64,000 nt of DNA from Osmanthus fragrans (GCA_019395295.1 JAEDXY010000090.1:434001-498000); one strand, 5' to 3'. Shown: positions 12,340 through 23,433, numbered from the stretch's first letter. Numbers and translations: made by a program. The notes: generated from the letters alone by a model not told the origin.

Positions 12340-13302
12340 ATGGAGATGTGTGCGGCGTGCTTAATAAAATTCAAATAGATTTTGTACAGCTCTGGCAAGT
12401 GGCTCCATGCTGTGACCAGCCTGTACTTTGTGGTTACCGGTTGTTGCCAGTTACTCTACTTCCGACAAATTATATAGCTGTCGGTGGATTCTTTCTGTGC
12501 ATTGCCTGTCTTAAAATGGACCTGGATTTCATCAAAATTACTAGTTAACCCCTACCCTATTTTTCCTTATTATTAATTTATTATTCACCATTGTTATGCT
12601 CGTACAAAGACCGCGTGTACGTATCAATGGGCTGTAAAATGGATCGAGCTCGGTGGCGAAATGTTCCTGACGCAACCCATGTTTAGGAGTATCGGTCCTC
12701 GCTTGACATGGTCAAGAAAAGGTGTGTTTAATGCAACCTCAGTGATAGTGGCCCGACAGATTAATTTGTAATTGTCAAATCATGCATGTACATGAAAACT
12801 AAGTGGGAAGGCTACTTCATTTCAAACGATCAAGCAAAAGCAGCAATGTCGGGTTCTTTTCTTTCGCCAATAGACTAGACGGTTAGGATATCATCTTTTT
12901 ATGTTGAGAACATCTGAAAGTCAACTGGCACAAGCCCACTTGAGCTAAGTTTTATGCACTGTGATGGGAGATGGATACACTTTTTATGTCGAGATTGGCT
13001 AGTACAAGATAAACAGGAGGTGCGGGTCTAGCACCTAACAAAATTTAGACATTGTTAGTCAATGTTAAAAAATAAATAAAAATAAAATCATTGAAAGTCA
13101 TCAATCATACTATCTCACTTTTCGAGCAACTCATTTTTTAAATTTAAATTTGTGCAGCCATTTATATTGTTTCGAATGTTTGACCATTAGTTCAACCGGC
13201 TACCCGATAACTCACATCTTTTTTGGGTCAATGCTCAAGTCGATTTTTATAACTACGGCTATAAAACTAGTGTTATATATATAATTTGATGATTTAACCT
13301 AA
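12340..13302. other. Intergenic DNA without a recognisable gene
   Basis: No coding pattern, RNA gene or clear repeat was recognised here. One 70-codon ORF at 12336-12548 has no familiar domain and is probably chance. Confidence 0.5.
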
Positions 13303-13311
13303 TATAAAATT

Positions 13312-13476
13312 CAGTTCTTCTACTGATACCGAAAAGAGGGGTACCGAAGGACGTACCCCCCTCACATGGGAGGTGGGAGCCACAGCTCGGCATTATTTAA
13401 TGCAGGCGGGCCCCACGCCTCATGTGAGACGAGTACACGCTTCGGTACCTCCCCTTCGATACCGTTGGAATAATCC
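13312..13476. mobile_element. Mutator-type hairpin MITE, copy A
   Basis: This 165-bp element is an imperfect hairpin: GGTACCGAAG near the left end pairs with CTTCGGTACC near the right. Perfect 9-bp direct repeats TATAAAATT flank it at 13303-13311 and 13477-13485. Both arms carry CTCACATG followed by a G-rich run, the core shared with the other hairpins in this window. Confidence 0.85.
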
Positions 13477-13485
13477 TATAAAATT

Positions 13486-14240
13486 TCCCTCCATTTGAAC
13501 TCCATTATTTGAAATTTTAATAGTTAGAATAGTATTTTTTTTTAAGAAATTGTGGTTAAAAAGAAAGAAAAAGTTTTTAGATTACGTGTAATATTTTATT
13601 TTATTTTGAAAATTTGTAATTGATAAGAAGAGAAATAAAAACGAATTATAATTTTAATGGTTTGAAATGTTAACTGAACACACACACACATAGCAGTGAG
13701 AAAATGTGGATATTCGTGTAAAAAGAAATTGTTCACTTGGCATGTTTTCCATGGGTGCCTGCAAATTCATTTCTATCTGGAATAGGATTGGGAGGTGGCG
13801 GATTTGGGGCTATGTTTGCCGATAAATTGCGGGTGTAAATCGGAGGTTCGACGTCTGAATCTGTACGCGCCACCATTCCACCGCATCCAATACTATTACA
13901 GTGCCTTAGCTATGTCAATTTCCCTCTGTTCTTAATGAGCTGATTCAATTCCTTTGCCAAATTTTCATCCCAAACTGAACCAGATGAACCCTGTCTTCTA
14001 AAATGATTTTGAAGATCTCTGTAGACTGTAAAGTAGACATCAGAACAACGGTTTTTCGTGGAATTGCAAATTTCCAGCGCCGTGTAACCTTAGTGTCTTA
14101 ACAAGAAATTTCATACAGATTTGAAGCAAGCTACAGAGATGGGGATAGAAACAGGGATAGAAACAGAAATTTAAATTAGCTGACGTGGAGGAGTTAAAAA
14201 GACATAAATATTCTTCCTCTACTCTTTTAGTTAACAAAAG
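13486..14240. other. Intergenic DNA between hairpin A and the viral insertion
   Basis: No gene was recognised. A short ACACACACA run sits near 13680. The junction with virus-derived sequence is not sharp and is placed at about 14240 by the change to very AT-rich DNA. Confidence 0.4.
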
Positions 14241-14396
14241 GTTCTAATTTCTTAATATAGGATAATTTAAGTTTATTTCTCTTAATAAATAAAAAAACCA
14301 ATTATGCTAGAATTTAACAATTTATTAACTTTCTAAAATATTAATTTCTCAATTAACTTTAACTATATAAATGCTCAGATATGCTTCTAATAATAT

Positions 14397-14470
14397 TCAG
14401 AAAATAATTAAATACAATATAATAATTGCAGAAAATAATTAAGTACAATATAATAATTGCAGAAAATAAA
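14397..14470. repeat. Tandem repeat in the viral leader region
   Basis: A unit of about 34 bp built on GCAGAAAATAATTAA plus TACAATATAATAATT occurs twice and then partly a third time, with one base difference between the full units. It lies in the non-coding part of the pararetrovirus. Confidence 0.8.
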
Positions 14471-15146
14471 AGATAGCTAAAATTTCATAATTAGCAGGAT
14501 TGCAAATATTAATACAAATAATTAACATAAATAAGAAAGATCTTACAGTATTGAAGCAAAAGGTAAATTCAGAGTAATATCAACGAGATTTCCCTCGAAC
14601 TTGCACCCATATGTTTGTATACTCAGATATAAGTAATCAGTGTTATTTGAATTTAAGAAAGTGGGTTATGGTCCAACATGACTTCCACACACTCATTAGT
14701 TTTCTCTCTGACTCTTTTGCATATCTCACAATGGATCACACGGAATCACAATTTTCCTTTCAACTCCTTGTTAAAACATCACCATGAATGGTAAAAGGGT
14801 TCAAATGACTTTCTCGAACAACGCCAAAAACTCCTACACACGGAAACATGCAAAAAGATGCTTGCACTAACCCTCAAAGCTTTCACCATTAGAGCATAAG
14901 TAAGATAAGAGTTTTCGAGAAAATAATAAGGATGAAAAAGAAATGTTTTGAAACAACTTTGATTTCATAAACACATCACACTAATATCTCTTACATAAGA
15001 GTACACATACATATTTCGGCTACACTTTTGGTACTTTCTCTAAGGAAATTAGAACTCCATAGAGATTACCTTATTACAAACTTCACTTGAAAGAGAGAAA
15101 CTGAAAATGTTACAAGAATTGAAAAACTAGGTAGAGAGATAAATTT

Positions 15147-15152
15147 TTTATT
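15147..15152 (-). terminator. Candidate viral polyadenylation signal
   Basis: The minus strand reads AATAAA about 45 bp downstream of the TATA box. Caulimovirids place a polyadenylation signal shortly after the transcript start, so the arrangement fits. In AT-rich DNA the hexamer alone is weak evidence. Confidence 0.35.
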
Positions 15153-15194
15153 TAAGACTTGGATACCTTCTTCTTAGAATTCGTCTTCAATTCA

Positions 15195-15202
15195 TATTTA
15201 TA
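15195..15202 (-). promoter_or_regulatory. Candidate pararetroviral TATA box
   Basis: The minus strand reads TATAAATA downstream of the transactivator-like region and upstream of a long non-coding leader. That is where caulimovirids carry their pregenomic RNA promoter. Confidence 0.5.
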
Positions 15203-15389
15203 GACTTAAAAAAGTTTCTACAGTTATCATTCATTATTGTTGCTTTAATTGTGTAGGGTTTTGAGAATCTCACTGTAGAATAAAGTTCTTTTGTCTTAAT
15301 ATAAAAATTATTGGGGTAAACTCACAGTTTTTCTTTACCAGAATCTTTTTGATAAAGTAGTGATAAAGGGTCCCTTCTACTTTCCCATA

Positions 15390-16430
15390 TGTGACTCAAA
15401 CCACTCATCCGGAAATTCATCTGGATCTAGAGAAATTGGTGAGATGTCACCTTCAGTGCAACAGTATTCGCACTTATGTTTTGGATAACGTCAAAATTGT
15501 TTACACAGCTCTTCTCTTGTCTTTTGTATCCCACTAACTAGTCCTTCAAAGATATGATCACTCAATATGTCAAGATAGTGTCAATCTTCTTATTTAGTGG
15601 GTGTCACAGCTTTATTGTAGATCATGTGATCTTGTGACTCGTACACCCATATGTTTTGTATTTCTTCAATAATTTTTTGGATATGCTCAAATTGTTCCTT
15701 GTATCCCTTGGCTCTACGAAAAGTTATCATCTTGATTATATCTTCTGGTGTGGATTCAATAACTTCACTCTTTCAAGCTGAAGATGTTTGGTGGTAGTAG
15801 CCATTCTGATTACATGGCTTGCTGGAAGCATACTATCTTCTTCATCATCCCATTCAGGACTTGCAGTGAAAAATATGATATAAATGTTCTTATGTTTAAG
15901 AACTTGACAATATCTTTCAATAGCACGGACTACATCTTTTGGTAGCATAGAAATTTTTTTGAAGGATTCTGATGGGTAAATACAGAGTATATTTTTCATT
16001 TCATACAGAGCATGAACCCAATAATCTAGAGCTCCTGGATAGATATTAACTTTGTTATATGTTCCATACGTTAGAGTTTTCATCCATCCTCCAATACTAG
16101 TATACCAGTAGCAGACAAGATTGAACAATACGTATGCCAGAATAAAATCGTTTTTATTTTTGATATCCATAACACCAGGAGTATTACAGGCCTTGATAAC
16201 ATTTGAGCGATTTAAACTCTGGTATAGAGATACTTTTCTTCGTAAGTTTTTTCTCTTGTGAGGGAGACGAAGTAGTATATTTTTTGACAGATAGTTTATG
16301 AAACTTTAATGCTTCTTGTTCAATATTGACGTTAGAGCCTTCAGATTTATTGGCACTAGAACCTTCAGATAATACAACCTTGTTGGCCTTTTCCAATATT
16401 GGCTTAGCAATAGCCATCTCCATTCTATTG
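15390..16430 (-). pseudogene. Probable transactivator / inclusion-body protein relic of the pararetrovirus
   Basis: Downstream of RNase H, a coding-like stretch starts near MEMAIAKPILEKANKVV. It continues in another frame from 16170 to 15736 with a segment containing LPKDVVRAIERYCQVLKHK and IIFFTASPEWDDEE. A third segment further down contains a CEYC motif. The position after the polymerase ORF is where caulimovirids keep the translational transactivator. The assignment rests mainly on gene order, because I do not recognise a decisive motif. Several stops and frame changes break it. Confidence 0.5.
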
Positions 16431-16457
16431 CAGCAACTTTCACACTCATCTCGAATT

Positions 16458-16970
16458 TCAATGTTTCGAGTTCCTTCTTGATTTGCTCCATTCCTGGTTA
16501 AGAAATGTGGAATAAAATTGTTTTTCCCCTTTAATATGGACAATATCAAAATTAAATGGTGCAAACCACATTTGCATTCTAATAAGTGGCTTTTCAGCTG
16601 CACTGGTTCCAAGTTTATTAGTTAACAATAGTTTTACCTGAGTATTATCCATTCTAATAAGAAACCTTTTAGGTAACAAATAAGGTTCAAATTTTGCTAC
16701 TCCTTTCTTGACAGCTAAACATTCTTTTCGATTAATATCATATCTAGTTTATGCATCCTTGAAAGCACCTGAAGTATAAGCAACAAGTTCTTCTGGGCAT
16801 TTACACAATGGATTACAAAAAAATTCTCTATGATTCTCCTTTCTTTTGAGGATTGCTCCCCAGTGTAATAAAGATGCATTAGTTTCTAAAATAAAGAAAT
16901 CATCATCATTAGGAATATTTAATTCGGGTAGATTTTCACATACTTTCTTTATTTTGTTTATCATTTCGAT
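16458..16970 (-). pseudogene. Pararetroviral RNase H relic
   Basis: The segment ILETNASLLHWGAILK matches the first RNase H motif, in which the usual catalytic aspartate (ETDAS) is asparagine here. Further on, FLIRMDNTQVKLL matches the second catalytic region and keeps its aspartate. HIKGEKQFYSTFLNQEW is the C-terminal motif. A stop or frameshift near 16680-16750 separates the two halves. It directly follows the reverse transcriptase. Confidence 0.85.
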
Positions 16971-16979
16971 ATCTTCTTC

Positions 16980-17930
16980 TTTCCATTCTCAATCAACACA
17001 TTTTCTAAATTTTTTGGTAAAATGGACTTTGTATTTAGAGCAACTTTTGATAAATTTTTCAGAGTAATTTAATAATCCAATAAAGTTTTGCAGCTCTTTT
17101 TTATCTTTAATTACTTCTGAAAATTCGATAATTTTGTTATCAATATGAGGTTGTTGAAGTATTTTTTTTCTTCTGTAAAAATATATCCTAAGAATTCGAT
17201 TTCAGTTTTAACTATTTCTGCTTTTCTTTCAGATAGGGTTAAACCATATTTTTTTTGACAATATAATTGAACTTCTTAAGATGTTCGATATGTTCTTTTA
17301 GATTTTTACTATGGATAAGAAAAACATCTACATAAGCAATGCAGAAAGTTTGTATTGGTCAGATGATCTTATCCATTCTTTGTTGAAATATTGTTTGAGC
17401 ATTCATTAATCCAAATGACATAACATTCCACTCGAATTGTCTTAATAGATTAGGGGTTGTAAAATTAGTTAAAGGTTTAGACGCTTCGTCTAGTTTTATT
17501 TGTCAATATCCTGATTTACAATCAAATTTAGAGTATATTTTACTTCCTTGTATTTGTTTTATTAACAAATCTTTTATTTGTAATTTATAGCTATTAGATA
17601 TAGTTTTAGAATTTAGGTCTCTATAATCAATTATCATTCTAGCTTTTCCTCTTTTAATTTCATTATGATTTCTAACCATAAATGCAGGACTATTATATGG
17701 ACTAGTTGATTTTCTTATCACTCCGAATTCTAAGAGTTCTTTAATTTGTATTTTAAATTCTTTTTTATCTTCTTCGCTATACGAAAATTGTTTTCCAAAT
17801 ATCTTAGCATCTGAACTTTTTAGTTCAATGATTGCAATAGGTTTATCTTTGTCCCAATTGGTTAAGGGATGTTCATGATAACATTCTTTTAATTCTAGTT
17901 TAATTTTTTCTAACTCTTCTTCTAAATTGT
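16980..17930 (-). pseudogene. Pararetroviral reverse transcriptase relic
   Basis: Recognisable motifs in order: FGVIRKSTSPYNSPAFMV, KARMIIDYRDLNSKT and IYSKFDCKSGY, which is followed by a stop. After that come FGLMNAQTIFQQRM and the active-site stretch AYVDVFLIHSK near 17323-17334. Caulimovirid enzymes have YVDD at the active site; the second aspartate is valine here. That change, the in-frame stop after CKSGY and later frame changes make it non-functional. Confidence 0.9.
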
Positions 17931-18099
17931 CAATTCTTAATACAAGAATTTTTTTGTTTATGATTGATTTCGGTATAACATTCACCACGATTACCTGCAG
18001 AACTCTGATATCTAGGCTTATGGTATATTGGTTGATGTGCAATTCCAATGGCTTTATAAATTTTTTGTGTTTTAATTTTGTGATTACAAGGTGTAGTGA

Positions 18100-18420
18100 A
18101 TTCAAAACTATTTTTATATTGCGTAAATGAGCTATACATATAGAGAAAATTTTCTCCTAAAAGAATATCACATCCAATTTTATCGATTGCATATATTCTA
18201 AGAATAAAACATTCTCTATTTCCTATAATTATAGGAACATTTTTTACAAAATCTCTATAGATTTCAACAATATCACTGGCAGTTTGGCCATAAGTCGTTT
18301 TCTTATAGTCTCTTTTATGATAATGTTCAAGAAATACATTTTTTTTACATAAGCAAATTCTAGATCCAATATCAAGTATAGTATGAAATTTTATCATACA
18401 ATAGTCTGGTAAATTGAGAG
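18100..18420 (-). pseudogene. Second (canonical) retropepsin-like core of the pararetrovirus
   Basis: Within an open stretch at 18595-17930, HTILDIGSRICLCKKN carries a retropepsin active-site pattern (usually DTGAS, here DIGSR). About 80 residues later IGCDILLGENFLYMYSSF gives the second hallmark, LLGxNF. This is the normal place for the caulimovirid protease, just before the reverse transcriptase. Confidence 0.75.
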
Positions 18421-18559
18421 TTATCTCAATATATGGACTAAGTATACTAGTTTTGATTGATCTAATTCCTTGTATCATATAAATTGGTTCTTTGGTTTTA
18501 TTAACTCTAGGAAATATTTTCTGTTTATCCTCTATTGTTATTTGTAGGGTGTTTTTCTG

Positions 18560-18850
18560 AATAACATATGGTGATACGTTTTCAAGAAAATTCATTCCAA
18601 GTAATATTGGGCTAGTATCTTTTCATTTCCTATAATCTTTATGGATTTTAAGGTTTAATTTAAATTTTTCTCATTCTATATCAGTAAAACTTAGTTCGAG
18701 ATTAACAAATGCTTTGATTTCTTATTTAATTTCATGATAATCTGTAAGAGTTATTCCTTGTAGTAGGTTTTCTTCAGATAAATTATCAACTAAGTCTACT
18801 TTTATATGGCTGGTACTAGCTCCTGTATTGACAAGGGCTATGATTTATTC
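18560..18850 (-). pseudogene. First (extra) retropepsin-like core of the pararetrovirus
   Basis: The segment IIALVNTGASTSHIKVDLV is shaped like a retropepsin active site, with Asp replaced by Asn. About 75 residues later SPILLGMNFLENVSPYVI carries the same second hallmark (LLGxNF) as the downstream core. Two active-site/LLGxNF pairs in a row suggest a duplicated protease domain, the first of them degenerate. A stop just before the motif and two more after it break the frame. Confidence 0.6.
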
Positions 18851-19056
18851 GTAGTTATTTTGATTATTGATATATTCTGTTAAGATAAAGAAGTTATCTT
18901 CCTCACACTTTCTTAGGTCAATATCAATACTATTTCTAGGTAATGTTGAGTAGTTTTTACTTGTAGATGATCTGTTAGAACTTACGAGTTCTCTAGTACT
19001 GATACATCTTTCTATTCTTCTACTAGGCATTCTAACTACAAGTTGTCCAGAGTAGG

Positions 19057-19345
19057 GGTGACAAAATGGCTCGGTAGCTCGGGCCGCCCGGGCCCGGCTC
19101 GTGGCTCGGGTCGAGCCTCATTTTTGGGGCTCGGCTCAGCCGACGAGCCACGCGGGCCGGCCCATGTCAAGGATTTTTTTTCGATCCACGATAAAAAAAA
19201 ATGTAAAAAAATATATTAATAATGAATTTTTAAAAGAAAAAAATTTAAAAATAATAAAATCCGGGTTGGCCCGGGCTTGGCTCGGGTTCGGGAGAACCGG
19301 GCTTTTTTCGGGCCGAGTCGAGTCAAAGCTTTTTGATTTCCTACA
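19057..19345. mobile_element. GC-rich insertion in the pararetrovirus, MITE-like
   Basis: A block rich in CTCGG and CCCGGGC interrupts the otherwise AT-rich viral sequence between the movement protein and protease regions. The left edge TAGGGGTGACAAAATGGC resembles the ends of a common plant hAT-type MITE (TAGGGGTGGCAAAA). The two GC-rich arms are roughly complementary around an A/T-rich centre. I could not find an 8-bp target duplication. Confidence 0.6.
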
Positions 19346-19369
19346 TTACTGTCTATTCTTCTAGCTCGT

Positions 19370-20070
19370 TGATGAAAATCAAGCAATATGTCTTGTGGTA
19401 CGGAAATATTATTATCACTTAACATTCTTGGTGGAGTAAATTGTGCTAGATTTCTAAAGTCTTCATGAATTTCTATAAATTTTCCTGAAATTTTATTGAT
19501 TTCCTTTTGGTGTGTAGTAGAAGAAGCATATAAAGCTTTACAATATAAAGTTACAGCTTTACTCCTTGGTGGCATCATTAATCTATCGATTTTATGATAC
19601 AAATTTAATCCCAGACTTAAATTTTCATCAGTTAAAGACATGGCAAATCCAGGTCTTATAGTAAATATAATTTTCTTATAAATAAGATTTTCAGATACCA
19701 TTCCTAATAGGGCATCCATAGGATCATGAAGTATTCTATTATCCATTAAGTATATTTGTATAGGAATATTCATTCCTTCTTTAAAGTATCCTTTAATCAT
19801 GATTTGGATTTCTCCAATCACTATATTCTTTAATCTATCTCTAGTTGATTTTTTTATATTTGTTAATTCTTTATTAACTCATTCTCTAGTTATAAGAGGT
19901 ATAGTGATATTACCTTTAACGTGTTCGATATTAATAGGTACTTCATCATATTTGACAATGTATATAGTTTTATTGAACCAAGATACAATTGGTCTTATAA
20001 AAACATCTTTATCTCTTAAAGATATTTGTTTTTCTTTTATAGCTCCATATCTTTTTTCGTCAAACACCAT
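19370..20070 (-). pseudogene. Pararetroviral movement protein relic
   Basis: Segments such as VIGEIQIMIKG (first residues across a stop), MNIPIQIYLMDNRILHDPMD, LLGMVSENLIYKKI and LGLNLYHKIDRLMM follow the pattern of the caulimovirid movement protein, which builds tubules through plasmodesmata. One stop separates the N-terminal part (which ends PLITRE) from the rest. The domain lies downstream of the coat protein zinc knuckle and is cut at its C-terminal side by the GC-rich insertion at 19057-19345. Confidence 0.75.
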
Positions 20071-20099
20071 TGTTTGCGAAGTTCCTTTTTCATTATCTA

Positions 20100-21373
20100 A
20101 GGTAGTTTCAACTGTATCAATAATTTCTTGATTCATGTAGATTTGTTCATATTCTGGTTCTTCGATTTCTTCTATATCTAACTCATAAAATGAGTCTGTT
20201 TCAGATAATTCGTCTAAATCTTCAATTATCTCATATTCTGAGTCGGATTCTGTTTCTTCCATTAATCTAATGGACTTAACATTTTCTCTTCTATTTTTAT
20301 TAGGACAATTGGGAAATATATTTTCTATTTCGTTACATGTAAAACATTTACATTTTTTATAAAATTCTTTCTTAGATTTTTTTCTGGAATTTCTTATGTT
20401 GGTTAAACTCCCTTTTCCAAGATTTTTTTTCTTAAAATATTTCTTGTGGCTCTTAAATCCTCTATTTTTCTTCCAATGTCTGAGAAATTTCTTAAATTTC
20501 TTTTTATAATATGGTTTCTTAGGTGGTCTGTGACAACCAAATTGTGGTACAGCTGTTATTTCTCCATAACAACATAAACTAGCTTTCTTACCATGTTTTC
20601 TAAATAGGTGTTGGTACATAGATGTTTTGCATCATTCAGATATTTTTCTCTTAACGAATGAAGTTCTCATTCCTAGAGTATCAGCCTTTTGATTAGGATT
20701 TTCTCATTCTATTTTCTTCCAAAAAATTTGGTACTCCTCAAATAATTTCTGACCCCATGGCCATGGTAGTTTAAGGAAATATCTATTTAATAATTTTTTA
20801 TCATCTTCAAATATATTCCATTCTTTTATGGATTTGGATGCTTTAATATATATCTTTTCAAATTTCTTAGTATATTCATTTTAATTCACACATATCACAG
20901 ATTTTTAATAATTTCATTTCTCTTTCTGCTTGTAAGGCTTTTTGAGTAATCATATCAATTTTAGTTTCAGGTATAACTTCTCCTAAAAGTAGATGTCTAA
21001 AGAAATTTTCTATTCGTCTTAAAATTTCCTTAAAGTTTTCAGCATCTAGACTTTCATTGCTATCTATGGTAGTTGTAGATTTCTCTCCATATTTGATTTG
21101 ATTTTTGGTTTTTTCAGAAGTTCTTCTCCAGATATCTGAAGTGATTCCTCTAAAGGTGTGGATAATAAAGTTATAAGATTGAGTGGTATTCCATTTATGA
21201 AAAACAACAGTTAAATCAGTAGCTTTTGCCCAAGAATCAATAACTTCGCTTTTATTATTGCTATCATCAATATCTAATCATATTCCTGTTGTAGGAATTG
21301 GTTCAGTAAATAATTTAATTGGATTATTATCCCTAAGATGTATAGATTTGGCTGTCATAGTTTTTGGACCTTT
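20100..21373 (-). pseudogene. Pararetroviral coat protein relic with degenerate zinc knuckle
   Basis: A coat-like core includes RRIENFFRHLLLGEV and, after a frame change near 20880, LKLPWPWGQKLFEEY. A very lysine-rich arm and the knuckle KCKCFTCNEIENIFPNCPNK (about 20310-20370) follow. The knuckle keeps its three cysteines but has Asn where the family has His. An acidic tail with many Glu and Asp follows, as in other caulimovirid coat proteins. Several stops break it. Confidence 0.7.
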
Positions 21374-21562
21374 TTAAAAATTGTAACATTCTCGCTCATT
21401 AGTTATTCCATGTTCTCTTATCCATTCCAAATTCCAATCATCATATTCATCTTGAATCCAATCAGTAGTAATATTAGTTCCACTAATTTCTCCCACTAAT
21501 GGCTCAACTTGTTCATTTAAAGGTGGAGTATTAATCTCAGTAGTCTCCTCTTTAGGTGAAGG

Positions 21563-21623
<61 letters not shown>

Positions 21624-22224
21624 TCAGTTTGGATAGTCAATTGTTCTAGACTTTGTTTATAAGCTTCCAATTCTTCTCCAGTAGTTTCAAAGAATTTATT
21701 TTCTAATTCTTCTATAACGTATGCCGGTAAAGATGGTTCAATTGGAGTATAAGAATTATTTTTAAGTTTTAATTCTTTAAATTTTGATTCAATTTGTTTA
21801 TATTGGATTTTTGGTTCAATCTTAATATTATCATTTACAATTTCTAAATTTGATTCAATATTTTTCACATGAGTCATGATGTCTTGATTTATCATATCGA
21901 TTTTTTCTAAAGGTAAAGCATAATTATCATATTGTTCTAAAAACTGATTTATAATAATATCTTCTTCTTCATATTCGGGAGATTCATCTACTAAAATTTG
22001 TAATGCTTTATTTTTTTCACTTCAGTTAATTGTTGAGAATTATTTATTTGTTTTATCTCTTCACTTAGAAATTTAAATTTGCTACTTAAATTTGCCCCTA
22101 ACTCTTGTAATTTAATTCTATTAATATTAGTTAAAATAGCAACATTTTGTAATTCTTCTGAAATTAATTTATCTTTTCTATCCATTCTAGAAAATATTTT
22201 TAATATTCTAAAATTTTTCTTCAT
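21374..22224 (-). pseudogene. N-terminal region of the first pararetroviral ORF, coiled-coil rich
   Basis: The ORF opens at an ATG 12 nt downstream of the primer site and reads helical, charged sequence (MDRKDKLISEELQNVAIL). It changes frame in an A run near 22010, then continues as MINQDIMTHVKNIESNLEI. A TA microsatellite (21568-21621) is translated as a YIYIYI stretch. I do not recognise a specific domain. Confidence 0.55.
21568..21621. repeat. (TA)n microsatellite within a viral ORF
   Basis: About 54 bp of uninterrupted TA dinucleotides lie in frame in the degenerate viral ORF. It is likely an expansion after integration. Confidence 0.95.
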
Positions 22225-22235
22225 GATCGTTATTA

Positions 22236-22248
22236 GACTCTGATACCA
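22236..22248 (-). other. Met-tRNA primer-binding site of the pararetrovirus
   Basis: The minus strand reads TGGTATCAGAGTC, differing only near the end from the usual TGGTATCAGAGC complement of the initiator-methionine tRNA. It lies just upstream of the first viral ORF and marks where minus-strand DNA synthesis began. Confidence 0.85.
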
Positions 22249-22449
22249 ATTAAAGGTGTTAAAAAACGGATTAAAAAGAAGAAATAAACAAAATACAAGT
22301 ATAAGGGTAAAATAGACAAAATAGTTGGGGAATCTTTTCTGTTTTTCTGTTTTTTGTGAATAGTTCTGGCTAAATAGATTTATCCTACAGATTTTAGGCA
22401 ATATGAATAGTCCAATTGAATTATATTTGACCAGTCAAGAAAAGACTAA

Positions 22450-23430
22450 GGGGTTGTATTCAATTGAAACTTTTGAAAATTTCGATAGACTTTTTTTAAG
22501 TGATGATTTTTGTGGATTTCGTGGATTTTTCATAGATTTAAATAAAATTAGTGGAAGTCTTTCGTAGATTTTTGTAGATTTTCATTTTAAAACTTTTATA
22601 AACTTTTATGGAATTCAAAAGATTTTTTTTAAAGACTTTCATTTGAAGTAGAATTCACGTAGATCCAATGCTATAATGTGAAATTATCATATATGAACTT
22701 CTACTTCCCCTCTTCTTATAATTAAAAAATATTTTAAAAATAATAAAAAATTAAAATCTTAATTAAATAAATAATAATCAAAAGTATACATATATATGAT
22801 AAAAAATTAGATTTCATATTCAGTATACTTTTAAAAATAAATAAAAATCAATATATTTACATTTAATTATAAATTTGTCATATAAAATTTTAAAATTTAA
22901 TAAAAAAATAGATATTTTTCAAAAAAAAAAAATGAATGAAAAAAGTTACAAGAATCCAATTTAATTTTTTTCCATAGAAAATAGAGATAAACGATAAGAG
23001 AGAAAGAGAATCAATAGAAAAAATAAATTTTAATCATATATCTAATGTTCATAGAAGAAAAAAAGAAAGAAATATTAAAAAAAAACTTTTTTTTTTTTTT
23101 TTGGAAAAGTTTCCAAAAATCTCGTGATTAATGATAGATAAATTTTAAGATTTTATATGAGTACTTTCTACTTAAAAGTTAGTACTCCAGACACTTTTAT
23201 AAAAGTTTTCAAAAGTCATTAAAATTTGAATACTCCAAAACTTATAGAGACTTCTAAATTTTTTTAATTAAATACACCGTTACTTTTAAAGACTTTTTAA
23301 AAGGCTATAAAAGTCTCAATTGAATAACTTTTAGAGAGTCTCTAAAAGTCTACTAAAAGTCTACATTGATACATCTAAACTTTTTAAATTCCAAAAATTC
23401 ATTAAAAGTCTCAATTGAACACACCCCCCT
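22450..23430. mobile_element. Non-autonomous TIR element of about 1 kb, PIF/Harbinger-like
   Basis: The left end GGGGTTGTATTCAATTGAAA and the reversed right end GGGGGGTGTGTTCAATTGAG are inverted copies. TAA lies directly outside both ends (22447-22449 and 23431-23433), which fits a 3-bp duplication of PIF/Harbinger elements; a TA duplication is also possible. Repeats of AAAGTCT lie near the ends. There is no transposase. It abuts the 5' side of the pararetrovirus. Confidence 0.7.
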
Positions 23431-23433
23431 TAA

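Larger units (their letters stand above)
14240..22440 (-). mobile_element. Endogenous pararetrovirus (Caulimoviridae), near genome-length, decayed
   Basis: Read on the minus strand, the order is: Met-tRNA primer site (22236-22248), N-terminal coiled-coil region, coat protein with zinc knuckle, movement protein, aspartic protease, reverse transcriptase, RNase H, probable transactivator, then a TATA box and AT-rich leader. About 8.2 kb in total, less a 0.29-kb insertion, is close to the usual caulimovirid genome size, so this looks like a linearised whole genome. Coat ahead of movement protein, followed by protease-RT-RNase H, recalls cavemoviruses and solendoviruses. Every coding part has frameshifts or stops. 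Outer borders are approximate and no target duplication was seen. Confidence 0.88.

Noticed and set aside
13840..13870. GGTTCGA box resembling a tRNA T-arm
   Set aside because: No acceptor stem, anticodon arm or D-arm could be formed around it. No tRNA or rRNA gene was recognised in the window.
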